64,000 nucleotides of DNA from positions 3,968,001 through 4,032,000 of the forward strand of contig JBBCGH010000001.1 of NCBI GenBank assembly GCA_037200445.1, read 5' to 3'. Below the pieces are notes generated by a model. The model was not told the origin of the DNA. It searched no databases and saw only the letters and a list, made by a program, of their open reading frames with translations. Below, piece after piece: positions 1-7,637 of the stretch. Numbering within the stretch: position 1 is the first letter of the stretch; every line of letters starts with the position of its first letter. The stretch is from Alphaproteobacteria bacterium (GTDB taxonomy: Bacteria > Pseudomonadota > Alphaproteobacteria > Rhizobiales > Xanthobacteraceae). A program made the position numbers and the translations under genes.

Positions 1-106
1 CATTAGCGGCTACCCCGAGCCGTACACTGACGTCTTCGATTTCGTATTGCTTGCGCAGATCGTCGATATCGAGTTCGATTTTTGTGTTTTCATCGAGCTC
101 ATACAC
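1..106 (-). CDS. Unknown protein, 5' end only (runs off left edge)
   Basis: An open frame starts at a GTG (104-106) that overlaps the stop codon of the upstream methyltransferase gene (99-101). It stays open for 35 codons to the window edge and begins VYELDENTKIELDIDDLR, an acidic, helix-compatible sequence. The tight overlap suggests it is the third gene of the vsr-dcm operon. In such operons this place is often held by a restriction enzyme or an accessory protein, but no family can be recognised from 35 residues. A competing ATG frame at the same junction closes after about 30 codons and was rejected. Confidence 0.5.
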   Translation of the reverse strand, partial: MYELDENTKIELDIDDLRKQYEIEDVSVRLGVAAN

Positions 107-1430
107 CTGCAGTCACCATAGCTGCGAGCCGAGCTGCCTCTGTTTCCGCTTGAGAGCGTTTGCGTGCGCCGCTCTTTCGATCTCGGCGAGTGTTCGGGGC
201 CGCTATTCCAAAATGGCGAGCGGCTTCCGACATTTCCATTCGCAGTAGCGCTTCGTCGCCAAGAGCTACCGTTCGATGAGAGCGGAGCAGTTCTGCATTC
301 AAAGCGCCTGCGATCTCTCTCCCGATGGCGCGAGCGAGTGGCGGGGGAACGGCATTTCCAACTTGGCGCGCCCCATGCCACTTCGTCGCATGAAATCTGA
401 ACCAGTCAGGAAACCCGTGCAATCGCGCCATCTCGCGCACAGTGACGCATCGCGCATACTTGTAGTGGATTGGACGGGGACTCGTAAAAGCGCCACGCGC
501 ACCGTCCGTTCCCGCTCTAAGGGTGTTGGATAGTCCGCACGCCTCTAACCGGAAGAAGCGCGATATTGGCTCGACAGTTCCGGGGAGAGTATCGTCGAAG
601 CGGCTCCGAGAAATAGGCGTGTGCCCAGTCTGGAAGGACGACGTTAGCATTAGCGGATTCCAATCGCGCATATGTCCATAGTGCCACGCATCATTCGTCA
701 AGCAGCGCAACTCACGTGCGTACGTGCTGGGCGTTCCCCACTTGAACGACTGAACAGCATCGCCATCACGAAGTGCCGCGTAAATTTCCGCATTTGGGAC
801 ATCTTGCAACGCATCCTCGCAAGTCGGTCCTCGCGGAAGCCCAAGTTGGGGATCGTCGGCTGGCGACGTTCTCCGCTGAGGATATTCTGGAAACCGCTCA
901 CCCTTCTTTGCTCCCATCAAAATCAACCGTTCGCGATATTGGGGCACGCCAAAATGAGCTGCGTTGAGTACCTCCCAAGGAAGTTGAACCGCATATCCCG
1001 CGTCGTCGAAAGCTGTCACGAGTTCGTTCAGAAACGCGCGGTGCCTCCCGATCGTAAGGCCTTTTACGTTCTCAAATACAAAGGTACGCGCGCCCAACTC
1101 TGCGACCAAGCGCACGAAGTCGCGGACAAGGGAATTCCTTGGATCATCGAGAGCGCGATGCCCGATCAGCGAAAAGCCTTGGCAAGGAGGACCGCCGAAC
1201 ACACAGTCAACGGCTCGATTCCCAATACCGGCGGCGGCGCGCACTTCTCTTGCAGTTAGGCCTTTGATCGAACGCGGAATGATCGCACATTCCGGGAAAT
1301 TGAACTTGTGGACCGCGCAGTGAATTGGGTCGACTTCAACGGCGGCAACGACGTCGAATCCGGCCTGCTCGAAACCAAGGCTCAAGCCCCCGGCTCCGGC
1401 GAAGAGGTCAATTCCTATCAGACGCGCCAT
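99..1430 (-). CDS. dcm: DNA (cytosine-5-)-methyltransferase
   Basis: This enzyme transfers a methyl group from S-adenosylmethionine to C5 of cytosine within a specific DNA site. At 443 residues it carries the family motifs in order: motif I DLFAGAGG (8-15), motif IV GPPCQGFS with catalytic Cys83, motif VI ENVKGL (120-124), motif VIII QYRERL (164-169) and motif X GNAVPPPLA (358-366). The variable region between VIII and X, about 170-355, would carry the recognition domain. It follows vsr by 27 nt and overlaps the next partial gene, so the three look co-transcribed. Base composition looks less GC-rich than the rest of the window, which fits horizontal acquisition. The target sequence cannot be read from the protein. 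Confidence 0.95.
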   Translation of the reverse strand: MARLIGIDLFAGAGGLSLGFEQAGFDVVAAVEVDPIHCAVHKFNFPECAIIPRSIKGLTAREVRAAAGIGNRAVDCVFGGPPCQGFSLIGHRALDDPRNSLVRDFVRLVAELGARTFVFENVKGLTIGRHRAFLNELVTAFDDAGYAVQLPWEVLNAAHFGVPQYRERLILMGAKKGERFPEYPQRRTSPADDPQLGLPRGPTCEDALQDVPNAEIYAALRDGDAVQSFKWGTPSTYARELRCLTNDAWHYGHMRDWNPLMLTSSFQTGHTPISRSRFDDTLPGTVEPISRFFRLEACGLSNTLRAGTDGARGAFTSPRPIHYKYARCVTVREMARLHGFPDWFRFHATKWHGARQVGNAVPPPLARAIGREIAGALNAELLRSHRTVALGDEALLRMEMSEAARHFGIAAPNTRRDRKSGARKRSQAETEAARLAAMVTAGV

Positions 1431-1457
1431 GGTCCCCTCGAAACATCCAACACGATC

Positions 1458-1904
1458 CTAACTCAGGCGCTTCCGGACGGTCAGCGAACTCATATTCGAT
1501 TCGAGAAATGTGCGTAACATCGAGGACAGAGCGGCGCCGTCGCGCGTCTGACATTGCCAGACCGTCAATACAGACCACCCCATCCCCTTTAGCTTTCGGA
1601 TCGCTGCAGCGTCGCGTTCCTTGTTCCGCGCGATCTTGGGCTCCCAATATTCGCGGCGGCTCTTCGGCAGTCTGCCCTTCCGACATCTGGAATGACCGTG
1701 CCAGAAGCAACCGTTCACAAAGATCGCCATCTTGTAGCGAGGAAGAACAACATCCGGGCGACCGGGTAAGTCTCGGCGATGTAATCGGAATCGGTACCCT
1801 AGTGCATGCACTACGCGCCTTACGACCAGCTCTGGCCCTGTGTGCCTCTGACCGACGCTTTGCATGATGCGCCGGCGTTGCTGCGGTGTCCGCGTGTCGG
1901 CCAT
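1458..1904 (-). CDS. vsr: Very short patch repair endonuclease (Vsr)
   Basis: Vsr nicks DNA 5' of T:G mismatches that arise when 5-methylcytosine deaminates, so it protects sites modified by the partner methyltransferase. The 148-residue product has the usual family length. It opens with the conserved RTPQQRRRIMQSV region and shows TGPELVVRR, GYRFRLHRRDLPGRPDVVLP (metal-binding Asp) and the zinc-binding segment FVNGCFWHGHSRC. It lies directly upstream of and in the same direction as dcm, the standard pairing. It starts at the ATG at 1904, with the conserved N-terminus close behind. Some members of this fold act as the restriction enzyme of the cassette, but the zinc-site and mismatch-type motifs favour repair. 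Confidence 0.94.
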   Translation of the reverse strand: MADTRTPQQRRRIMQSVGQRHTGPELVVRRVVHALGYRFRLHRRDLPGRPDVVLPRYKMAIFVNGCFWHGHSRCRKGRLPKSRREYWEPKIARNKERDAAAIRKLKGMGWSVLTVWQCQTRDGAALSSMLRTFLESNMSSLTVRKRLS

Positions 1905-2023
1905 AGACCGACTTTGTCGTCGTCAGAGTGCCGTACGCAATCATGCGCGCCACATATGGATGTGGAATTCACATGAAACCTATCTTGGAACAAATCAGGA
2001 ACACGACTGCCAGTCAAGTCCCC

Positions 2024-3124
2024 CTACCCCTCCCTCGCCTCCAGCACCGCCCTGATCGACACGCGCGACCAGGGCGCCGTGCGGTCCCGGAACGCCGCGT
2101 AAGAGTCATGCACCTTGCGGGCGACCTCGCTCCGAGACGCGAGGTCGCCAAGCACCTCGGCCGCGACCTTCCGCGCCGCCGCCACCACATCAGCGGGGAA
2201 GCTCCGCAGCTGCACATTGTGCTTGCCCGTCAGCGCCTCCAAAGCCTCGGCGTTGAGCCGCTCCATCTCGGCGAGCGCAAAGTTCGCCTCGGTGGCGCAG
2301 GCATGCGCGACAATCGCCTTGCCCTCGCCGTCGAGCGCCTCCCAGGCCTTGAGCGACACGATGCACTCGCCGGTGCCGTTCGGCTTGTTGAAGCCGGGGC
2401 CGTAGTACGCGGGCGCCACGCGATAGAGCCCGAGCGAGATGTCGGTGCCGGGGCCGACGAACTCGGCCGCGTCGAGCACGCCGGATTGCAGCGAGGTGAG
2501 GATCTCGCCGGGCGGCGTCGTCTGCGGCGTCGCGCCGAGCCGGCGATAGACCTCGCCGCCGAGCCCGAGCGAGCGGATCTTCAGCCCGCGCACGTCGTCG
2601 AGCGATTTCAGCTCGCGGCGGAACCAGCCGCCCATGCAGACGCCGGTGTTGCCGCCCATGAACGGCTTGGCGCCGAACGGCTTGTACAGCTCGTCCCACA
2701 GTTGCTGCCCGCCGCCGGCCTCGACCCAGGCGACGTGCTCGGCCGGCGTCAGCCCGAACGGCACGGTGGTGAAGTACGCCGCGGCCGGCATCTTGCCCTG
2801 CCAGTAGAACGAGGCCGTGTGGCCCATCTCGGCGACGCCGCCGCCGACCGCGTCGAGCACCTCGAAGGCGGGCGTGAGCTCGCCCGCGGCGTGCACGGTC
2901 ACCTGCATGCGGCCGCCGGAGAGCGCCGCGATGCGCTCGGCGACACGCTCGGCCGACATGCCGGGCCCGGGCAGGCGCTTCGGCCAGGAGGTGACCATGC
3001 GCCAGCGGCGGGTTTGCGCGAGTGCGACGGAGGGGGCGGCGAGCGCTCCCGCGCTGAGCGCGGCGGCGCGGACGAGAGTGCGGCGTGTGAGCTTGGGTTG
3101 TTCGTGCTTGTCGCTGCGCGACAT
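2024..3124 (-). CDS. TRAP transporter substrate-binding protein, TakP/DctP-like
   Basis: This is a periplasmic binding protein of a tripartite ATP-independent transporter; relatives such as TakP bind 2-oxo acids or other carboxylates. The 366-residue product has a twin-arginine leader (TRRTLVRAA, then a hydrophobic stretch ending ALA). Family segments follow: AGELTPAFEVLDAV, EMGHTASFYWQGK, AYFTTVPFGLTPAEH, GGNTGVCMGGWFRRE and GLKIRSLGLGGEVYRRLG. No dctQ or dctM membrane subunit is nearby. It begins 9 nt after the thiD stop, so it should be read from the riboswitch-controlled thi transcript. The ligand is unknown; the location suggests a link to thiamine metabolism, which is inference. Confidence 0.9.
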   Translation of the reverse strand: MSRSDKHEQPKLTRRTLVRAAALSAGALAAPSVALAQTRRWRMVTSWPKRLPGPGMSAERVAERIAALSGGRMQVTVHAAGELTPAFEVLDAVGGGVAEMGHTASFYWQGKMPAAAYFTTVPFGLTPAEHVAWVEAGGGQQLWDELYKPFGAKPFMGGNTGVCMGGWFRRELKSLDDVRGLKIRSLGLGGEVYRRLGATPQTTPPGEILTSLQSGVLDAAEFVGPGTDISLGLYRVAPAYYGPGFNKPNGTGECIVSLKAWEALDGEGKAIVAHACATEANFALAEMERLNAEALEALTGKHNVQLRSFPADVVAAARKVAAEVLGDLASRSEVARKVHDSYAAFRDRTAPWSRVSIRAVLEAREG

Positions 3125-3133
3125 GGGGCGCTC

Positions 3134-3931
3134 CTACCACCAGGCGTGAAAATGATGCACCGGGCCGTGGCCGTGGCCGATGGAGAGTTCGTCGGCGGCG
3201 GCAATCGCGGCGGTGACGTAGACCTTCGCGTCGGCGACGGCTTCGGCCAGCGTTGCGCCTTTCGCGAGCGCGGCTGCGATCGCGGAAGAGAGCGTGCAGC
3301 CGGTGCCGTGGGTGTTCTTCGTCTCGATCTTCTCCGCCGTGAAGCGCGCGATCGCGTCGCGCGTGACGAGGAGATCGATGGCGTCGGGTTGCTGCGCGTG
3401 GCCGCCCTTGATCAGCACCGCATTAGCGCCGAGTGCGAGCAGCGCTTGCGCCTGCGCGCGCATCTCGTCTTCGTTCTGCGCAAGCGGCATGCCGGTCAGC
3501 GCCGCGGCCTCGTGCAGGTTCGGCGTGATGACGAGCGCGCGGGGGAAGAGATCGCGCGCGAGCGCGTGCGTGGCCTCCGGCGCGAGCAGGCGGTCGCCTG
3601 ACGTGGCGACCATCACGGGGTCGAGCACCACGTTCGCGGCGCGCCAGCGGTCGAGCCCGGCCGCGACGGCGCCGATCGCGTTGGGCACCGACAGCATGCC
3701 GATCTTCACGGCGTCGACGCCAAGGTCGGAGAACACCGCATCGATCTGCGCCGCGATCATCGCGGGCGGCACGTCATGGATCGCGCTCACCCCTTGCGTA
3801 TTTTGCGCCGTGATCGCGGTAACGATGCTGGCCCCGTAAACTCCAAGCGCCGCGAACGTCTTCAGGTCGGCCTGGATGCCGGCGCCGCCGCCCGAATCCG
3901 AGCCCGCGATGGTGACGGCGATGGCGGTCAT
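3134..3931 (-). CDS. thiD: Hydroxymethylpyrimidine/phosphomethylpyrimidine kinase
   Basis: ThiD phosphorylates 4-amino-5-hydroxymethyl-2-methylpyrimidine (HMP) and then HMP-P, giving the pyrimidine half of thiamine phosphate in the cytoplasm. The 265-residue protein has normal family length. It shows the N-terminal ribokinase-fold signature [20 protein letters not shown], the DPVMVATSG segment and the C-terminal anion-hole motif [17 protein letters not shown]. It overlaps the thiE stop by 4 nt in an ATGA arrangement and is followed after 9 nt by the TRAP binding-protein gene. It is the third gene of a thiM-thiE-thiD operon under a TPP riboswitch. The identification is secure from motifs and context. 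Confidence 0.96.
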   Translation of the reverse strand: MTAIAVTIAGSDSGGGAGIQADLKTFAALGVYGASIVTAITAQNTQGVSAIHDVPPAMIAAQIDAVFSDLGVDAVKIGMLSVPNAIGAVAAGLDRWRAANVVLDPVMVATSGDRLLAPEATHALARDLFPRALVITPNLHEAAALTGMPLAQNEDEMRAQAQALLALGANAVLIKGGHAQQPDAIDLLVTRDAIARFTAEKIETKNTHGTGCTLSSAIAAALAKGATLAEAVADAKVYVTAAIAAADELSIGHGHGPVHHFHAWW

Positions 3932-4578
3932 CGTTCCACCAGCGCCCGGTCGACCACGGAACGCATCTCGCGCGCGGCGGCTTCGGGATCATCCCTCATC
4001 GAGAGTGCCGAAATGACGGCAACACCGTCCGCCCCCGCCGCGATCAACGCCGCGGCATTGGTCGCGTCGATCCCGGCGATGCCGCACACTGGAAAGTCCG
4101 GCCTGCGCGCGCGCAACGCCGCCACGACATCGCGCAGGCCCGCGACGCCGATCGGCGGATCCGGATTGTCCTTCGAGGTCGTCGCGTAGACACCGCCGAT
4201 GCCCGCATAGTCGATCGCATCGAGCGGCGCCGCATTTGCCTGCGCGACCGATTTGATCGACAGCCCGATGATCGCCTGCGGCCCGAGCAGGGCCCGCGCA
4301 TCTTCGGCGTGCATGTCATCCTGGCCCACATGTACGCCATCGGCCTGCGCGACCAGCGCGACATCCAGGCGATCGTTGATCACCAGCGGCACGCCGGTGC
4401 CGGCGAGCACCGCCTTGATCGCCCGCGCCTCCTCGATCATCCGCCGCGTCGAGCCCAGCTTGTCGCGCAGCTGGATCAGCGTCGCGCCACCCTTGACCAC
4501 CAGGCGCGTCAGCTCGGCGAGCGGGCGGCCGTTGGCGCGCTCCGGACCGACAATCGCATTGAGGCGCAGGTCGATCAT
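3928..4578 (-). CDS. thiE: Thiamine-phosphate synthase
   Basis: ThiE joins HMP-pyrophosphate and thiazole phosphate to form thiamine monophosphate. The 216-residue product is a TIM-barrel protein with the family landmarks [34 protein letters not shown]-type diphosphate site (split here around DDM), and [14 protein letters not shown]. The frame is open further upstream, but the ATG at 4578 is preferred: it overlaps the thiM stop as ATGA and gives the standard N-terminus [10 protein letters not shown]. The longer version would add arginine-rich shadow sequence of thiM. It sits between thiM and thiD, so the salvage branch and the coupling step are co-expressed. Confidence 0.95.
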   Translation of the reverse strand: MIDLRLNAIVGPERANGRPLAELTRLVVKGGATLIQLRDKLGSTRRMIEEARAIKAVLAGTGVPLVINDRLDVALVAQADGVHVGQDDMHAEDARALLGPQAIIGLSIKSVAQANAAPLDAIDYAGIGGVYATTSKDNPDPPIGVAGLRDVVAALRARRPDFPVCGIAGIDATNAAALIAAGADGVAVISALSMRDDPEAAAREMRSVVDRALVER

Positions 4579-5336
4579 GTGACGCGCGCCTTTTCTTCCA
4601 GCGTGTGCTTGTCGAGCGCGTAGAGCGCATCGAGCAGCGCGGCCGGAAAACTCCCCGGCCCGCTGGCGCGCTCGCCCGCGATTCCGCCCGCGACGCCAAA
4701 GCACAGCAGCGCCGAGGCCACCGCCTTGAAGGCATCGCTCTCGACGGCGAGAAAGGCGGCGGTCAGCGCCGAGGCCGCGCAGCCCATGGCGGTGACGCGC
4801 GCCATCAGCGGATGGCCGTTCTCGATTCTCGTCTGCTGCGTGCCGTTACTGATGCGGTCGACCGTGCCGGTCAGCGCCATGACCGCGCGTGTCTCGCGCG
4901 CGGTGCGCGCAAGCGCCGCGTCCTCCGGCTCGTCGCCTGAGAGCGCCGTAAACTCCGCGCCGTTGAGCCGCACCGCGTCCGGGTTCTGCGCGACCAGCGA
5001 GCGCGCATAGTCCGCGCGCGCCGCCGAGCGATCGATGAACACCGGGTCGAGCACCCAGGGGATCCGCCGCTCCGCCGCGACCTCGAGCGCCGCCGCGGCC
5101 GCTGCGCGCCGCTCGGCGTCGAACGTGCCGAGATTGACCAGCAGCGCGTCCGCGCGCGCGACGAACGCACCGATCTCGTCGGGGCTCAGCGTCATCGAGG
5201 GAACCGCGCCGGCGGCGAGCAGCGTGTTCGCCGTGAAGTGCTGCGCGACCGCATTGGTGATGCAATGCACGCGGGGCGCGCGCGCGCGCAGGCACATCAG
5301 GATATCGGCTGCGATGTGCGGAAGCTCGGCCCGCAT
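4575..5336 (-). CDS. thiM: Hydroxyethylthiazole kinase
   Basis: ThiM phosphorylates 4-methyl-5-(2-hydroxyethyl)thiazole for thiamine salvage. The 253-residue ribokinase-like protein shows VHCITNAVAQHFTANTLLA near the N-terminus, the VLDPVFID segment and the C-terminal VTAMGCAASALTAAFLA loop holding the catalytic Cys. The start is placed at the ATG at 5336. An in-frame ATG at 5423 would translate the riboswitch itself, and 5336 lies just after the purine-rich GGAGGG at the riboswitch 3' end, a good ribosome-binding site. Translation is therefore probably gated by TPP binding. It is the first gene of thiM-thiE-thiD. Confidence 0.95.
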   Translation of the reverse strand: MRAELPHIAADILMCLRARAPRVHCITNAVAQHFTANTLLAAGAVPSMTLSPDEIGAFVARADALLVNLGTFDAERRAAAAAALEVAAERRIPWVLDPVFIDRSAARADYARSLVAQNPDAVRLNGAEFTALSGDEPEDAALARTARETRAVMALTGTVDRISNGTQQTRIENGHPLMARVTAMGCAASALTAAFLAVESDAFKAVASALLCFGVAGGIAGERASGPGSFPAALLDALYALDKHTLEEKARVT

Positions 5337-5342
5337 CTCAGT

Positions 5343-5423
5343 TCCCTCCGCCGGCATGACCCGGATCAGGTTCGATGGGTTGGCGATAAGCCTCTCAGCC
5401 CGGCGGGAGGCCGGGCACCCCAT
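5343..5423 (-). promoter_or_regulatory. TPP riboswitch (THI element)
   Basis: On the minus strand this leader has the conserved THI-box parts in order: GGGGTGCCC, a GC-rich P3 hairpin, GGGCTGAGA, AACCC, then GAACCTGATCCGGGTCATGC and a final GGAGGGA just before the thiM ATG at 5336. The last block overlaps the Shine-Dalgarno sequence, so repression by sequestering the ribosome-binding site when TPP is bound is the likely mechanism. I see no clear terminator with a U-run between the aptamer and thiM, which also favours translational control. Confidence 0.95.
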
Positions 5424-5516
5424 AGAGATTGCGGGGGAAATGTAACGGCCGACCTGCGGGGCTTCAAGAGGTGTCCGAGGCCCGTGTACTCATCATTGGC
5501 TGGCGACGTTAGGCCT

Positions 5517-6104
5517 TCAAGCTCCGCTTGCCCGCTGCTGAGCGATAGCCGCTGATATGAGCTTGCTCCGTGCCTGCGTTTCTGCCTGCACGCGGTCCAT
5601 AACGCTAAACATGATAGGCTCGATATGGTCCCTCAGGGCAATTAGCGCCGTCGCGAACTCTTTCATCGATGTAGAGGTGTGCGCAAAGCGATAATCGTAG
5701 TCCTCCTTTCCGCGGTCGAGGCGGATTCCTTCGTGCTGCGAGGGTAAGAGGAAGTAACCAGCCGTCCGAAGTTGACCACCGAAGCTGCGTTCCAAGTCAA
5801 CGCAATAGCCGTGCGCGATCTCGTTTCTTTTCTGGGCGTACCTGTCGGATGCCTTCAAGATTTCGAGCACCCTTTTTGTCTCATCATTGGTTATGAATTG
5901 GCCGTAGTTCCGCATGGCCCGGCGGAGCATGTCAGCCCGAGCCGAGCGGCGCGCTGAAACATACGTATCGAAGAGAGTCGGCTCTTTCCCCGCGCAGAAC
6001 GCCCGAAAGAGGCCCAGGAGCGCGTCTTCGGCTGCCTCCCAAGAGGTTAAGGCAATGCCCACTGCCAGATAAATATCGGCGGCCGTTGTGTCGCCACGCT
6101 TCAC
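5517..6104 (-). CDS. Uncharacterised helical protein with HEPN-like R-x4-H motif
   Basis: The 195-residue product starts at a GTG (6104); an in-frame stop lies a few codons upstream. It is predicted mainly helical. The N-terminal WEAAEDALLGLFRAF helix and the later KRNEIAHGY segment resemble HEPN-fold proteins, whose nucleases use an R-x4-6-H motif (here R-NEIA-H). No signal peptide or membrane segment is visible. Codon use and GC content look lower than for the neighbouring thi genes, suggesting later acquisition. It stands alone between the riboswitch leader and the DUF1476 gene, with no nucleotidyltransferase partner next to it. The function is unknown; the HEPN assignment is inferred from the motif only. 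Confidence 0.65.
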   Translation of the reverse strand: MKRGDTTAADIYLAVGIALTSWEAAEDALLGLFRAFCAGKEPTLFDTYVSARRSARADMLRRAMRNYGQFITNDETKRVLEILKASDRYAQKRNEIAHGYCVDLERSFGGQLRTAGYFLLPSQHEGIRLDRGKEDYDYRFAHTSTSMKEFATALIALRDHIEPIMFSVMDRVQAETQARSKLISAAIAQQRASGA

Positions 6105-6271
6105 GTTTGTCGGTTTGCATCATGGCTGTGAGATATCCACAGTGGCGCCGAGGAAAGGGTGAAGCCTTCCGACCGAGCCGCCTTCATAGAGCTGGCGAAG
6201 CCGCGTCTTGCTGCGCCTCGCGATCCCGGCCGTCATCTCACAAGGCCCGCCCCGTCCCGCCTGTCGCACGC

Positions 6272-6604
6272 CTACCTCGATCCCGTGAGCTTGCGCTTGA
6301 GCGCCACTTCCGCCGCGTCGAGGCTGCCGCCGCGCGCGCCCAGCACCTGAGCCGAGGCCTGCAAAGTGCAGGTGTCCCAGACACGAAGGATCTGCTCGTC
6401 GGATTGGGTGATACCCGCGCGTTCGAAATCCTTGGCGACCTTGCTCAACACATCGCTGCGCTCGGCGTCGAGCGCGGCGAACGCAAAGTCCTTCGCGTAG
6501 GCATCGGCGTGGCCCGGTTTTTCGGCGGCCCACATCCCGAGCAGCATGTTGCGGCGGACGGTCGCCTTCAACTCGTCATCAAGACTGCTCATCGCGGTTG
6601 CCAT
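6272..6604 (-). CDS. DUF1476 / F1-ATPase zeta-subunit-like protein
   Basis: Alphaproteobacterial zeta subunits are small four-helix proteins that block ATP hydrolysis by the F1F0-ATPase. This product (110 residues from the ATG at 6604, or 106 from the ATG at 6592) matches the family core: RRNMLLGMWAAEK, DAYAKDF, DVLSKVAKDFERAG and SDEQILRVWDT. The usual acidic N-terminal inhibitory segment seems missing, since the core begins only about 17 residues after the chosen start, and there is a C-terminal extension rich in Arg/Lys. It may therefore be a diverged paralogue and not the main zeta subunit. It is a single gene with no clear ribosome-binding site at either start. Confidence 0.75.
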   Translation of the reverse strand: MATAMSSLDDELKATVRRNMLLGMWAAEKPGHADAYAKDFAFAALDAERSDVLSKVAKDFERAGITQSDEQILRVWDTCTLQASAQVLGARGGSLDAAEVALKRKLTGSR

Positions 6605-6807
6605 TGCGACGGTGTGGGCGGGTTTCGGCAGCAGGGGTTGCGGACCTTCCGGGAGCCGGAAGGCTTCCCGGCCCCAGTAGATCACACCTCATGAGTGCGG
6701 CGGGCTGCCGCTATACCAAGGTCCATGCGGCTTCGACGTTTGCGCTGTGACCAGCGATGCCGCGCGGCTCTAAAGTTGCCTTTGGGGTTGAGTAACAGGG
6801 GGCAAAA

Positions 6808-6927
6808 ATGGACGCCCTTATGGCGTTTTCGGCAGGCTCTTTGATCGCCAATGCCGCCGCGATCCTGATCTGGAGTTCGTGGGTCGCGTGGCACCGGCTG
6901 CAGGGTGAGCAGACCGAATGGTGGTGA
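6808..6927 (+). CDS. Possible 39-residue single-span membrane protein
   Basis: A short frame starts at the ATG at 6808, eight bases after a purine-rich CAGGGGG ribosome-binding-like sequence. It encodes MDALMAFSAGSLIANAAAIL, then a tryptophan-rich stretch, and ends in a polar tail with EWW and TGA. The hydrophobic run of about 20 residues (7-27) could form one transmembrane helix. It lies alone between the DUF1476 gene and a palindromic repeat. No family is recognised. The good ribosome-binding site and membrane-like composition favour a real gene, but such a short frame could arise by chance. Confidence 0.4.
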   Translation: MDALMAFSAGSLIANAAAILIWSSWVAWHRLQGEQTEWW

Positions 6928-6964
6928 TCGGGGCGCCGCGGCCCGACCCCACGACACGTATGTA

Positions 6965-7030
6965 GGCAAAGCAATCCAGCCTGTTCCGGTGACTGGATTG
7001 CTTCGTCGCTGGCGCTCGTCGCAATGACGA
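6965..7030. repeat. Intergenic palindromic repeat (GCAATCCAG type)
   Basis: Inverted arms GCAATCCAG (6971-6979) and CTGGATTGC (6993-7001) are followed by CTTCGTCGCTGGCGCTCGTC and GCAATGACG. This resembles a short repeat found in many copies between genes in Bradyrhizobium-type genomes. It lies just downstream of the BA14K-like gene and may act as its transcription terminator or mRNA 3' stem. Confidence 0.7.
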
Positions 7031-7046
7031 TGTCAATGCGCTTTAG

Positions 7047-7637
7047 CTACGGACAGGACGCGCGCACACCCTTGCTCCTGATGTAGGTTTGGGTCGCCGG
7101 ATCGTAGGTCCTGAAGCGCCGCGCACATTCGGCGATCGCGTCGTCGTTCGACCCTGCGACCGGTTGGACGTTGACGTAGCCCGGGTCGGAGTAGCCCGGG
7201 TCGGAGTAGCCTTGATCATAGTAGCCGTAGCCGGGGTCGTAGTAGCCGTTGTTGTTGGCGGCCGAGTAAGCGATGCCAGCGCCGACCGCGCCAGCCGCGG
7301 CGGCCGCGCCCCAGCCATATCCGGGCCGGTAGCCGCCGGCCCATCCGGGCCCGTAGCCGGGACGGCCCGCCCATCCGGGCGGCCGTGTGCCTGGCCGGTT
7401 GGCCCAGCCGGCGCCGCCGCCGGGGCGTGCGATCGGATGCGAGGGTCGTACGCCCCCGCCGGCGCCTGCGAACCGCGCACCGCCGCCACCACCGCGCATG
7501 CCGCCGCCGCCATGGAAGCCGCCGCCGCCGCGCATGCCCCCGCCGCCACCACGCCGGGCGTCCGCGGCATCGATCGCAAGGGCCGTCACGAACACCGCCG
7601 CGATGGCAGCGCAGCCGAGATGCTTGAGGGTCAGCAT
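7047..7637 (-). CDS. Glycine-rich exported protein with BA14K-like C-terminus
   Basis: The 196-residue product starts at the ATG at 7637, six bases after AGGAGG. An N-terminal signal peptide (LKHLGCAAIAAVFVTALAIDAADA) precedes a low-complexity Gly/Arg/Pro region (about 28-110) with GGGGG and WAGRPGYGPGW-type runs, a small hydrophobic Ala-rich stretch and a Tyr/Asp/Gly segment. A 15-bp tandem DNA duplication near 7178-7210 encodes a repeated SDPGY. The last 35 residues (CARRFRTYDPATQTY to the C-terminal CP) match the end of BA14K-family proteins, which are immunoreactive surface proteins in Brucella and common in Hyphomicrobiales. The function is unclear; it is probably periplasmic or envelope-associated. 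Confidence 0.8.
   Translation of the reverse strand: MLTLKHLGCAAIAAVFVTALAIDAADARRGGGGGMRGGGGFHGGGGMRGGGGGARFAGAGGGVRPSHPIARPGGGAGWANRPGTRPPGWAGRPGYGPGWAGGYRPGYGWGAAAAAGAVGAGIAYSAANNNGYYDPGYGYYDQGYSDPGYSDPGYVNVQPVAGSNDDAIAECARRFRTYDPATQTYIRSKGVRASCP

Noticed and set aside
1-1904. Prophage or integrative element at the left edge
   Set aside because: Only the methyltransferase and Vsr pair and a partial gene are visible; no integrase, capsid gene or attachment site was found.
1928-3601. 557-codon open frame on the plus strand
   Set aside because: It runs opposite the TRAP binding-protein and thiD genes, and its translation is Arg/Ala/Glu-rich with no domain. It is a GC-rich shadow frame.
5337-5423. 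Longer thiM beginning at the upstream ATG (5423)
   Set aside because: It would translate the TPP riboswitch; the conserved ThiM N-terminus begins at 5336.
7178-7210. Direct repeats that could suggest a CRISPR-like array
   Set aside because: They are two in-frame 15-bp units coding for SDPGY within the BA14K-like gene, with no spacers.
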